From the NCBI GenBank assembly GCA_030372985.1, contig JAUCQB010000076.1:1-64000 (forward strand): 64,000 nt of DNA, given 5' to 3'. Within the stretch, counting starts at the first letter, position 1. Each line of letters opens with the position of its first letter. Positions 19,095 through 26,589 of the stretch are shown here, piece by piece. The translations under genes and the position numbers were made by a program. The stretch is from Phycisphaerae bacterium. Its GTDB lineage: Bacteria > Planctomycetota > Phycisphaerae > UBA1845 > PWPN01. Below the pieces are notes generated by a model. It saw only the letters and a program-made list of their open reading frames with translations. It made no database searches and had not been told where the DNA came from.

Positions 19095-19826
19095 ATGGCG
19101 TGCGATTTGTACTTGCCTTTGTGGAACCGCGTTCTGCTGGACGTGTGTACGCAGCGGGACTTCCTCACGCCGGGGTGTCCGCTGCAGGTCGCCCATCTCC
19201 ATGCGCTGATTGCGAACCTGGAACGTGTGTTTGACTGGGTACGATCGAGCGGTATCGCGGTGGTGTCACTGGTGGAATCGCACCGGCCGACCGAGCCGAT
19301 GCGCGACTTCCCGCAGCATTGTATTGACGACACGCCCGGACACGAGAAACTACCGTTCACGCTGCTGTCGCCGCGGACCATCGTTGAAACCGACAACTAT
19401 TTGTCTCTGCCGCCGGATCTCCAGGCCAACAACCGTCAGCTCATCTTCCGCAAGCGGACTCGCGATATTCTCAGCAATCCGAAAGCCGACCGCTTTTTGA
19501 CTTCGTGGCGGCCGGAGGAATACATCATCGTCGGCGTGGGCCTCGAAAGAGCGATCCGCGGCTTGGCCCTGGGGCTGTTGGCCCGCCACAAGACGGTCAC
19601 CGTGGTCACCGACGCATGCGGCTGCTGGAGCAGCGCAGACGCCGAGCTGGTCGTTCGCCAGTTGGGCGCCAAGCAAATCAGGCTGACGACCGTGGATGAG
19701 CTCACCAGGCCCCCGGTGGTCGTGGCCAAGCGGCGCCTACTTCGGCTCCATCGAAGTCGGCGTCACCATCCGGTGAGTTCCCGACCAGCCAGGCTGTCTC
19801 CTCGATCCCGGGTCGCCAACGGCTGA
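19095..19826 (+). CDS. Isochorismatase-fold (cysteine hydrolase) protein without the catalytic cysteine
   Basis: About 243 residues. The ATG at 19095 has GGAGA upstream. The fold is that of isochorismatase/nicotinamidase hydrolases: the first catalytic Asp is D16 (VLLDVCTQRDF), a lysine is plausible in IFRKRTRDIL, and the core runs IIVGVGLERAIRGLALGLL then VTVVTDACGCW. At the position where family members have GVATDVCV the protein reads GVGLERAI, so the nucleophilic cysteine is alanine. Thiol hydrolase activity is therefore unlikely. The last 30 residues are abnormally Arg/His-rich; the +1 frame gives AYFGSIEVGVTIR and a stop at 19774-19776, which suggests a frameshift near 19734. Confidence 0.7.
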   Translation: MACDLYLPLWNRVLLDVCTQRDFLTPGCPLQVAHLHALIANLERVFDWVRSSGIAVVSLVESHRPTEPMRDFPQHCIDDTPGHEKLPFTLLSPRTIVETDNYLSLPPDLQANNRQLIFRKRTRDILSNPKADRFLTSWRPEEYIIVGVGLERAIRGLALGLLARHKTVTVVTDACGCWSSADAELVVRQLGAKQIRLTTVDELTRPPVVVAKRRLLRLHRSRRHHPVSSRPARLSPRSRVANG

Positions 19827-19906
19827 GCCCGCCTCCACTACTCTGACTCGCTGATAACCGCCGTCCAATCACGTCGGTCACCAGTTCCTACCGGGATGTG
19901 GTCACA

Positions 19907-19934
19907 TTGACTTATGGCTACCTTCAGGTAGGAT
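19907..19934 (+). promoter_or_regulatory. Promoter with internal dyad upstream of the sigma-54 activator gene
   Basis: TTGACT (19907-19912), a 16-bp spacer and TAGGAT (19929-19934) resemble a sigma-70 promoter. A perfect 14-bp palindrome CTACCTTCAGGTAG (19918-19931) fills the spacer and reaches into the -10. It shares the CTAC-N6-GTAG frame with the dyads upstream of amtB and of the glutamine synthetase gene. A protein bound here would block RNA polymerase, so autorepression by the encoded activator is a reasonable hypothesis. Confidence 0.5.
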
Positions 19935-19983
19935 CTTTCCCCGGCGTCGGGACCCCCTGGCCGACGACTTGGAGGAAAACGCC

Positions 19984-21573
19984 ATGACCACCTCCGACAG
20001 CCAACCCAGCGGGGCGGCCAAGGAAGAGCAACTCCCCGTGAAACGGGAACTTACTGAAGTCTCGCTCCTTTTTGAAATCAGCCAGATGCTGGACCGCAGT
20101 CTCGATCTGGGCGAGGTCGTCGGTCCCATTCTCCAGCTCCTGCACGAGCGGATGGGCATGTCCCGCGGAACGCTCACCCTTCTGGATCGCGAGACAGGGC
20201 AAGCGTACATCGAAGCCGGCCACGGCCTGTCCAGCAGCCAGCGCAAACTGGGGCTCTATGCTCCAGGCGAGGGAATCACCGGCAGGGTGATCGAAAGTGG
20301 GCGGCTGATGGTCGTCCCGCGGGTGTCAGAAGAGCCCCGGTTCCTCGACCGCACGCAGTCCCGCAAGCACCTGAAAAAGCAGGACATCTCGTTCATCTGC
20401 GTGCCCATCAAACTCGGCAAAGAGATCATCGGGGCACTGAGCGTCGACCGGTTGTTTTCCGAGCAGGTTCAGCTCGATGAAGACGTTCGGCTTCTTTCGA
20501 TCATCGCATCGATGATCGCCCAGGCCGTCCGATTGCGCCAGTCGGCCCAGGCCGAGCGTCAGCGGCTGATCGAAGACAACCTCCGGCTCCAAGACGAGCT
20601 CAAGGAGCGATTTCGGCCGGCCAACATCATCGGAAACTCAAGGGTCATGCAGGCGGTGTATGACCAGATCGGCCGAGTCTGCAAGAGCGACGCGACCGTG
20701 CTGATCTGCGGGGAGAGCGGGACGGGCAAAGAACTGGTCGCCAACGCCATTCATTACAACAGCCCGCGGGCCGGCAAACCGTTCGTCAAGGTCAATTGCG
20801 CCGCTCTGCCCGAAACGATCCTGGAAAGCGAGTTGTTCGGCCACGAAAAAGGGGCCTTCACCGGGGCGGTGGCCCAGCGTGTCGGCCGTTTCGAGATGGC
20901 CTCGGGAGGGACCATTTTCCTCGATGAAATCGGCGATTTCTCGATGGCCACGCAGATCAAACTGCTCCGCTTCTTGCAGGAGCGCGAGTTCGAGCGAGTG
21001 GGGGGGAACAAGACGGTCCGGGTGGACGTCAGAGTGATCACCGCCACAAATCGCAACCTGGAACAGCTTATTGCTGAAAACAAGTTCCGGCAGGACCTGT
21101 ACTACCGGCTGAACGTTTTTCCGATTCACCTTCCGCCGCTGCGGGAGCGCAAGTCGGATATTCTGCTGCTTGCGGATCACTTTGTCCTGAAGTACGGCAG
21201 CCTGAACCACAAGAAGATCAAGCGGATCTCGACCCCGGCCATCGACATGCTGATGGCCTATCACTGGCCCGGGAACGTCCGCGAGCTGGAGAACTGCATC
21301 GAGCGGGCGGTGCTGGTCAGCGACGACGACGTCATTCACGGACACCACCTGCCTCCGAGCCTGCAGACTGCGGAGGCGTCTCGCACGACGCTGGTCGGCA
21401 CGCTGCAGGTGGCGCTGGACAGCCTCGAACGGGAACTGATCGTGGACGCGCTGAAGTCCTCCCGGGGCAACGCCGCCAAGGCCGCCCGGGAACTCGGTTT
21501 GACCGAGCGCGTAATGGGCTTGCGTATTCGCAAGCACGGCATCGACCCGGATCGGTTCCGCGCCAGGTGGTAG
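19984..21573 (+). CDS. Sigma-54-dependent transcriptional activator, GAF-AAA-HTH (NifA-like)
   Basis: A 529-residue bacterial enhancer-binding protein that remodels sigma-54 RNA polymerase. A GAF sensor domain covers about residues 25-190. The AAA+ domain has Walker A GESGTGKE at 243-250, the sigma-54 contact loop GAFTGA at 290-295, Walker [10 protein letters not shown] near 316, and the arginine-finger region [15 protein letters not shown] Fis-type helix-turn-helix ends the protein ([23 protein letters not shown]). Domain order matches NifA rather than a two-component NtrC: there is no receiver domain. GGAGGA precedes the ATG at 19984. It stands before amtB-PII-glutamine synthetase, and no nitrogenase gene is visible, so general nitrogen control is more likely than nitrogen fixation. 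Confidence 0.9.
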   Translation: MTTSDSQPSGAAKEEQLPVKRELTEVSLLFEISQMLDRSLDLGEVVGPILQLLHERMGMSRGTLTLLDRETGQAYIEAGHGLSSSQRKLGLYAPGEGITGRVIESGRLMVVPRVSEEPRFLDRTQSRKHLKKQDISFICVPIKLGKEIIGALSVDRLFSEQVQLDEDVRLLSIIASMIAQAVRLRQSAQAERQRLIEDNLRLQDELKERFRPANIIGNSRVMQAVYDQIGRVCKSDATVLICGESGTGKELVANAIHYNSPRAGKPFVKVNCAALPETILESELFGHEKGAFTGAVAQRVGRFEMASGGTIFLDEIGDFSMATQIKLLRFLQEREFERVGGNKTVRVDVRVITATNRNLEQLIAENKFRQDLYYRLNVFPIHLPPLRERKSDILLLADHFVLKYGSLNHKKIKRISTPAIDMLMAYHWPGNVRELENCIERAVLVSDDDVIHGHHLPPSLQTAEASRTTLVGTLQVALDSLERELIVDALKSSRGNAAKAARELGLTERVMGLRIRKHGIDPDRFRARW

Positions 21574-21703
21574 CCTCGGGGAGGACCACCGACTCCTGCC
21601 TGGCAGAGGCGGGCGGACAACGAGCGCAGGCATGCCCCACGCGCGACGCGTGAGTCCTTCCCGGTTTCTCTTTCGGTCACCTCCGGTTCGGCTTCTCAGT
21701 TCA

Positions 21704-21715
21704 TACATTTTTGTA
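21704..21715. promoter_or_regulatory. Upstream activator site candidate 1 for amtB
   Basis: TACA-TTTT-TGTA is a dyad centred at 21709.5, about 156 bp before the -12 element of the amtB promoter. A second, one-mismatch dyad lies exactly 31 bp downstream. Confidence 0.55.
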
Positions 21716-21734
21716 GCTACGGCGTCGCTGTACC

Positions 21735-21746
21735 CACACTGATGTA
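21735..21746. promoter_or_regulatory. Upstream activator site candidate 2 for amtB
   Basis: CACA-CTGA-TGTA, flanked by CC and GG, matches CCTACA-N4-TGTAGG with one mismatch. It is centred at 21740.5, 31 bp from site 1 and about 125 bp before the -12 element. Confidence 0.5.
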
Positions 21747-21851
21747 GGCACGACAGCATGCGCCTGGTCTTGATGCCTCGCTTAACGATTGTTCTTAAAA
21801 CGTTGATATAAAATGATTTGCATCAGGACGGCGCGGCGTTTCAACCGGACC

Positions 21852-21867
21852 CGGCACGGCAGTTGCA
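21852..21867 (+). promoter_or_regulatory. Sigma-54 (-24/-12) promoter of amtB
   Basis: CGGCACG-GCAG-TTGCA matches the sigma-54 consensus TGGCACG-N4-TTGCA at every position but the first. The GG is at 21853-21854 and the GC at 21865-21866 with the required 10-bp spacing. The start site would be near 21878, giving a leader of about 170 nt before amtB. Confidence 0.75.
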
Positions 21868-22047
21868 GAGGCCGTGTGGCCGTGGACCTGGCGCCCGGCA
21901 CGAGACCAAACGCCGGCAGAGATTGCCAGGGCATCGCGGTGACGACAACCGAGGACCCTGGCCGCCTGCCGATCGTGAAGGCTCGCGGAGGAGCCGGCTG
22001 GTCACCAAGGCGAACCGCCAATGAGCGGCGCCTGTGTGGAGGAGATG

Positions 22048-23334
22048 ATGAAACGACGGGCAATTGTGCTGGTGGCAGGACTGGTGTCGCTGTCACCGGG
22101 GCTGGCGTGGGCGGCCGAGGCGCCGGAAGTCGACAGCGGGGCCACCGCGTGGATGTTGACCTCCACGGCGCTGGTTCTGCTGATGATTCCGGGCCTGGCC
22201 ATGTTTTACGGCGGGCTGGTGCGATCCAAAAACGTCCTGGGAACGATGATGCACAGCTTCGCCGCGATGGGCGTCATCAGCGTGCTGTGGGTGGTTTGCG
22301 GCTACATGATGGGCTTCGGCAAGGGGGCGGGCTGGTGCGGATGGGATCCCGGTCTGCTGTTTCTCAAGAGCATCGACGACAAGATCATGGAGCAGTACCG
22401 GGTCCCGGAATACGTCTTCGCGATGTTTCAGGGCAAGTTTGCGATCATCACCCCGGCGCTGATTGCCGGGGCGTTCGCCGAACGCGTGCGGTTTCGGACC
22501 TACTGCGTGTTCATCGCCGTTTGGGGTCTGCTGGTCTACAACCCGCTGTGCCACTGGGTCTGGGGCGCCGACGGCTTTCTCTACAAGATGCAGGCCATCG
22601 ACTTCGCCGGGGGGACCGTGGTACACATTTCCTCGGGGATCAGCGGTCTGGTTGCGGCGCTGTGCCTGGGTGCTCGACGCGGATACCCGCAGAACGCGTT
22701 CCATCCCAACAACCTGGTGATGACGCTGATGGGTGCAGGCCTGCTGTGGGTCGGCTGGTTCGGTTTCAACGCCGGCAGTGCGGTTTCGAGCAGTCTGGCC
22801 ACCGCCCAGGCGTTGACCGCGACCCAAACGGCGGCGGCGGCCGGAGCCCTGACCTGGATCATCGTCGAGGGCCTGCACCAGGGCAAGGCCACCGCCCTGG
22901 GGTTTGCCAGCGGAATTCTGGCAGGTCTGGTGGCGGTGACGCCGGCGGCGGGTGTGGTACAGCCGAGCGGAGCGATGGCGCTTGGAGCGATTGCCGCCTG
23001 CGTGTGCTACTGCGCCATCCTTGCGAAGAACCGCCTGGGATACGATGACAGCCTGGATGCGTTCGGCATCCATGGAGTTGGCGGATTCACCGGCGCGGTC
23101 ATGCTGACCTTCTTCATCCGCGAAGGCTCACAGGTCCGACCGATGCTCTCCCAACTCGGCGTTCAGTCCCTCGCCGCCGGCATCGCCGTGGCGTATGCGG
23201 CCGTGCTGACGCTGATCATCGTGATCGTCCTGGAGAAGGTGTTGGGCTTCCGCGCTGACTCGGACAAGGAAATGGCCGGCCTCGACCATGCGTTCCATGG
23301 TGAGCGCGGCTACGGCATGCTCACCGCCAGTTGA
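22048..23334 (+). CDS. amtB: Ammonium transporter AmtB
   Basis: A 428-residue inner-membrane ammonium channel. A cleavable signal (MKRRAIVLVAGLVSLSPGLAWA) precedes 11 transmembrane helices. The twin histidines that line the pore are present in GGTVVHISSG and DAFGIHGVGG, and the Amt signature MIPGLAMFYGGLVR lies near residue 40. GGAGG at 22038-22042 fits the ATG at 22048. The PII gene follows after 17 bp; PII proteins bind and close AmtB when nitrogen is sufficient. Transcription is probably sigma-54 dependent (promoter at 21852). Confidence 0.93.
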   Translation: MKRRAIVLVAGLVSLSPGLAWAAEAPEVDSGATAWMLTSTALVLLMIPGLAMFYGGLVRSKNVLGTMMHSFAAMGVISVLWVVCGYMMGFGKGAGWCGWDPGLLFLKSIDDKIMEQYRVPEYVFAMFQGKFAIITPALIAGAFAERVRFRTYCVFIAVWGLLVYNPLCHWVWGADGFLYKMQAIDFAGGTVVHISSGISGLVAALCLGARRGYPQNAFHPNNLVMTLMGAGLLWVGWFGFNAGSAVSSSLATAQALTATQTAAAAGALTWIIVEGLHQGKATALGFASGILAGLVAVTPAAGVVQPSGAMALGAIAACVCYCAILAKNRLGYDDSLDAFGIHGVGGFTGAVMLTFFIREGSQVRPMLSQLGVQSLAAGIAVAYAAVLTLIIVIVLEKVLGFRADSDKEMAGLDHAFHGERGYGMLTAS

Positions 23335-23351
23335 GCGAATCGAGGTCAATC

Positions 23352-23693
23352 ATGAAGCTGATAACCGCCGTCATCCAGGAAGACATGCTGGATCGCGTCC
23401 GCGAGGAGCTGATTGCCGAGGAAGTCTACCGAATCACCGTCACGCGCGTTTCCGGCCGCGGCCAGCAGGTCGGCGAGGAAATCTACCGCGGCCAGCGAAT
23501 CACCCCGAACCTGCTGCCCAAGGTGCGAATCGATATCGGCGTCAACGAGGAATGGGTCGAACGAACCATCAAGGCGATCATCAAGGGGGCGCGGGCCAAC
23601 GGGGGCTCAGTGGGCGACGGCAAGATCTTCGTCACCCCGCTGCTGGAGTGCATCCGTATCCGCACCGGCGACAGGGGCGGCCAAGCCATTTGA
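23352..23693 (+). CDS. PII nitrogen regulatory protein (GlnB/GlnK family), no Tyr51
   Basis: A 113-residue PII signalling protein, the usual trimer subunit that binds ATP/ADP and 2-oxoglutarate. The B-loop GDGKIFV and the C-loop RIRTGDRGG are well conserved. In the T-loop, Tyr46 (EEIYRG) is kept but the position of Tyr51, the uridylylation site of proteobacterial GlnB/GlnK, is isoleucine (YRGQRITPNLLPKV). Control by uridylylation is therefore not expected, and effector binding alone may set its activity. The ATG at 23352 has GAGG upstream. Its place after amtB points to a GlnK-like role on the transporter. Confidence 0.9.
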   Translation: MKLITAVIQEDMLDRVREELIAEEVYRITVTRVSGRGQQVGEEIYRGQRITPNLLPKVRIDIGVNEEWVERTIKAIIKGARANGGSVGDGKIFVTPLLECIRIRTGDRGGQAI

Positions 23694-23719
23694 GGTCCCG
23701 AGAAGGCTTCCCACGAACC

Positions 23720-23731
23720 TACAAAAATGTG
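23720..23731. promoter_or_regulatory. Upstream activator site candidate 1 for glutamine synthetase III
   Basis: TACA-AAAA-TGTG within CCTACAAAAATGTGG, one mismatch from the dyad consensus. It is centred at 23725.5, about 149 bp before the -12 element, and 31 bp from the next dyad. Confidence 0.5.
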
Positions 23732-23750
23732 GCCATATTAGCCAATAAGC

Positions 23751-23762
23751 TACATATTTGTA
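23751..23762. promoter_or_regulatory. Upstream activator site candidate 2 for glutamine synthetase III
   Basis: TACA-TATT-TGTA, part of the 14-bp palindrome CTACATATTTGTAG. It is centred at 23756.5, 31 bp from site 1 and about 118 bp before the -12 element. This is the same pair geometry as upstream of amtB. Confidence 0.55.
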
Positions 23763-23854
23763 GGATGATGACGAAGGGCTCGAAATGGCTATTGCTTTAA
23801 CTACTGCTTGGCCTTAGCTTTACGTGCCCACCCATCGTTTCGGCTCCGGGACAG

Positions 23855-23903
23855 CGCCTGTGGCATGGGTCATGCTGAAACCGTGGCTCATGCGGCACAG
23901 GCG
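23855..23903. promoter_or_regulatory. Inverted repeat overlapping the sigma-54 promoter
   Basis: CGCCTGTG (23855-23862) pairs with CACAGGCG (23896-23903), and GCATG (23863-23867) with CATGC (23889-23893). The repeat spans the -24/-12 promoter and the expected start site, so it cannot be wholly a leader RNA stem. It may be a DNA-level operator, or coincidental. Confidence 0.35.
23861..23876 (+). promoter_or_regulatory. Sigma-54 (-24/-12) promoter of glutamine synthetase III
   Basis: TGGCATG-GGTC-ATGCT matches TGGCACG-N4-TTGCW with two differences and the correct spacing between GG (23862-23863) and GC (23874-23875). The start site would be near 23887, with a leader of about 130 nt. Confidence 0.65.
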
Positions 23904-24016
23904 TTGCAGTCCCCAGCCGCATTCCGTGAAACGTGAGGGCCTTGCCGGGGCTGCGAGCCGGCCCCGGCAGAGGCCATGAATTCAGGAAAGGCATCAAGAG
24001 AAAGCACAGGACCACC

Positions 24017-26197
24017 ATGAGTGGAAGCGAAACCCGATTGCAGGCAATCGCGGCGGTCACCAACTACAAACCTATTTCGGCCCCGTTGAACTTCGCCGAA
24101 ACCAAGCCGGGGGAAATCTTTGGCAGCAACGTGTTTTGCACGAAGGAGATGAAGAAGCGGCTTCCCAAGGAAATCTACCGATCGGTGAAGGCGACCATCG
24201 ACGCCGGGGCCAAGCTGGACCCGTCGGTGGCTGACGTGGTTGCTGCGGCGATGCGGGACTGGGCGATCGAGAAGGGCGCGACACATTACGCCCACGTTTT
24301 CTTCCCGCTGACCGGGCTGACGGCCGAGAAGCATGACTGCTTTCTGCAGCCGGACGGCCAAGGGGGCGCCATCGCCGAGTTCACCGGCAAGGCTTTGATT
24401 CAGGGCGAGCCGGACGCCTCGAGCTTTCCGTCGGGGGGCATCCGGGCGACGTTCGAGGCCCGCGGATACACGGCCTGGGACGTGACCAGCCCGGCCTACA
24501 TCCTCGAGAACCCCAACGGCACCACGCTGTGCATCCCGACCGCGTTCGTGTCCTGGACCGGCGAGGCCCTCGACAAGAAGACACCGGTTCTGCGCTCGAT
24601 GCAGGCGCTCAACACCCAGGCCCAGAGGATTCTCAGGCTATTCGGGCACACCGACGGATCCATGGTTTCGGCGACGGCCGGCGCCGAGCAGGAGTATTTC
24701 CTGATCGATCGCAACTTTTTCTTCGCCCGACCGGATCTGATCAACGCCGGGCGGACGCTGTTCGGTAACAAGCCGCCCAAGGGTCAGGAGTTCGAGGACC
24801 ACTACTTCGGGGCGATCCCGGAGCGGGTGTTGGCCTTCATGCTGGAAACCGAGCGTGAGCTGTTCAAACTTGGCATCCCGGTCAAGACCCGGCACAACGA
24901 GGTTGCCCCGGCCCAATACGAGATTGCGCCGACCTTTGAGTCCGCCAACGTGGCCACCGACCATCAACAACTGATCATGATCACGCTCAAGCGCGTGGCC
25001 GAGAAATACGGGATGGCCTGCCTGCTGCACGAGAAGCCGTTTGCCGGCATCAACGGTTCGGGCAAGCACCTGAACTACTCGCTGGGCAACGCCAGCCTGG
25101 GCAATCTGCTGGACCCGGGTGACACGCCTCATGCCAACGCCCAGTTCCTGGTGTTCTGCGCGGCCATCATCCGGGCGGTGCACAAGCACGCCAAGCTCCT
25201 GCGCGCCGTGGTGGCAACCGCGAGCAACGACCACCGACTGGGAGCCAATGAGGCCCCACCGGCGATCATGTCGGTTTTCCTTGGCGATCAGCTCACCGAG
25301 ATCTTCGAGCAGATCAGGAATGGCGAGGTGAAGGCGTCGAAGAAAAAGGACTTTTTGCACGTGGGCGTGGATGTTCTTCCGCCGCTGCCGAAGGACGCGG
25401 GCGACCGCAACCGGACGAGTCCGTTCGCCTTCACCGGCAACCGTTTTGAGTTCCGGGCGGTCGGCTCAAGCCAATCGACCGCCGGCCCGCTGGTGGCACT
25501 CAACACCATCGTCGCCGACTCGCTGGACTACGTCGCCACCCGCCTGGAGAAGGAGGCCAAGAACGACCCGAAGAAACTGCATGCTGCGGTGCAAGCGGTG
25601 ATCAAGGACATCATCACTGAGCATGGAAAGGTGGTCTTCAACGGCGACAACTACTCGGAGGAGTGGTACAAAGAGGCCGACAGGAGAGGCCTGCCGAACT
25701 TGCGGACCACCATCGAGGCCCTGCCGGCCCTGGTGGACAAGGAGGTCATCGAGATATTCACGCGGCACAAGGTCCTCTCGAAACGCGAGTTGCAGAGCCG
25801 TTACGAGATCTATCTCGAGCAATACGTCAAGAGCGTGATGCTGGAGGCCTGTCTGGTGCTGAAGCTCGGCAAGACCCAGATCTTCCCGGCCGCGATCCGG
25901 TATCAGAACGAACTGGCTCAGACCTGCACGAACCTGAAGCTCGTCGGCTATACGTTCGACACCAACACGCTCGACAAGATGACCGAGCTGGTGAAGGAGT
26001 TGCAGGACAGCCTGGCGGCGCTGGAGAGGATTCTGGCCAACCACGCCCACGACAAGGAAGCCGAGGCCGAGCTTGCCTGCCACGAGGTTCTGCCGGCGAT
26101 GCTGGCGGTCCGAAAGGCGGCCGATACACTTGAGGGCATGGTGGCCGACGATCTCTGGCCGTTGCCGACTTACCAGGAGATGCTGTTCATCAAGTAG
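24017..26197 (+). CDS. glnN: Glutamine synthetase type III
   Basis: A 726-residue GSIII enzyme, which makes glutamine from glutamate, ammonia and ATP in the cytoplasm. GSIII is much longer than GSI (about 470) and has its own motifs. Seen here are [17 protein letters not shown] (metal-binding glutamates), [25 protein letters not shown] with the ATP-site histidine, [18 protein letters not shown] and [14 protein letters not shown]. No adenylylation-loop tyrosine of the GSI kind is expected. The ATG at 24017 is preceded by CACAGG. It follows amtB-PII and a sigma-54 promoter and is followed by glutamate synthase, completing the GS-GOGAT route in one locus. Confidence 0.95.
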   Translation: MSGSETRLQAIAAVTNYKPISAPLNFAETKPGEIFGSNVFCTKEMKKRLPKEIYRSVKATIDAGAKLDPSVADVVAAAMRDWAIEKGATHYAHVFFPLTGLTAEKHDCFLQPDGQGGAIAEFTGKALIQGEPDASSFPSGGIRATFEARGYTAWDVTSPAYILENPNGTTLCIPTAFVSWTGEALDKKTPVLRSMQALNTQAQRILRLFGHTDGSMVSATAGAEQEYFLIDRNFFFARPDLINAGRTLFGNKPPKGQEFEDHYFGAIPERVLAFMLETERELFKLGIPVKTRHNEVAPAQYEIAPTFESANVATDHQQLIMITLKRVAEKYGMACLLHEKPFAGINGSGKHLNYSLGNASLGNLLDPGDTPHANAQFLVFCAAIIRAVHKHAKLLRAVVATASNDHRLGANEAPPAIMSVFLGDQLTEIFEQIRNGEVKASKKKDFLHVGVDVLPPLPKDAGDRNRTSPFAFTGNRFEFRAVGSSQSTAGPLVALNTIVADSLDYVATRLEKEAKNDPKKLHAAVQAVIKDIITEHGKVVFNGDNYSEEWYKEADRRGLPNLRTTIEALPALVDKEVIEIFTRHKVLSKRELQSRYEIYLEQYVKSVMLEACLVLKLGKTQIFPAAIRYQNELAQTCTNLKLVGYTFDTNTLDKMTELVKELQDSLAALERILANHAHDKEAEAELACHEVLPAMLAVRKAADTLEGMVADDLWPLPTYQEMLFIK

Positions 26198-26589
26198 CGC
26201 CGCGAGGTGCGTAAGAGGAACCGGCCGAAGGACCGCCGGGTCCGATTCGCGGAGACCCGGAACCTCCGACGACGCTGACGGTGGCACTTGAAAGCAGCCC
26301 CTTTGAACGGTGGGGCGCTCGCCACCACAACGAGTATCGCAGCCGGACGCGTGATGGGGCCTCGATGGGTCGACCGCACGGCGGTCACCCATGGGAGGCC
26401 CCGCGCCCGCGCTTGGGAAGCACGGATGGTCGGGCGGATGGTGGGGCAGCCCGACGGCCGTCTGTTGAATCGGTCGGCTCGCCGAACGGGCCGGAGACCC
26501 GTAAAATGTGCTGCTCTGCGTACTGAGAGGCAGCGCGATGCCGTCAGGGTGACGGGCACCAGAAATGCACCGAGGAGTCCATTCAGCAG
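26198..26589. other. Intergenic before gltB
   Basis: About 390 bp, no gene. It contains an imperfect hairpin (26365-26392) and a sequence at 26282 that resembles a sigma-54 promoter but has the wrong spacing. No CCTACA-N4-TGTAGG dyad was seen, so gltB may be outside the amtB/GSIII control. Confidence 0.5.
26365..26392 (+). promoter_or_regulatory. Hairpin in the gltB leader
   Basis: ATGGGTcGACCG (26365-26376) pairs with CGGTCACCCAT (26382-26392), leaving one bulged C and a 5-base loop. It has no U-tract, so it is not a simple terminator. A regulatory role is only possible. Confidence 0.35.

Noticed and set aside
18516-19202. Minus-strand frames in the 18.4-19.1 kb gap
   Set aside because: Translations are Arg/Pro/Ser-rich with no motif, and several overlapping frames look alike; no ribosome binding site supports any of them.
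19984-21573. Calling the activator NifA and the locus nitrogen-fixing
   Set aside because: Domain order matches NifA, but no nif gene is visible and the targets appear to be amtB and glutamine synthetase. The gene symbol was left empty.
21746-21762. TAGGCACGACAGCATGC as a sigma-54 promoter for amtB
   Set aside because: The spacing between GG and GC is 11 instead of 10 bp; the site at 21852 has the right spacing and a better match.
26282-26297. TGGCACTTGAAAGCAGC as a sigma-54 promoter for gltB
   Set aside because: The GG to GC spacing is 9 bp, one too short, and no upstream dyad pair is present.
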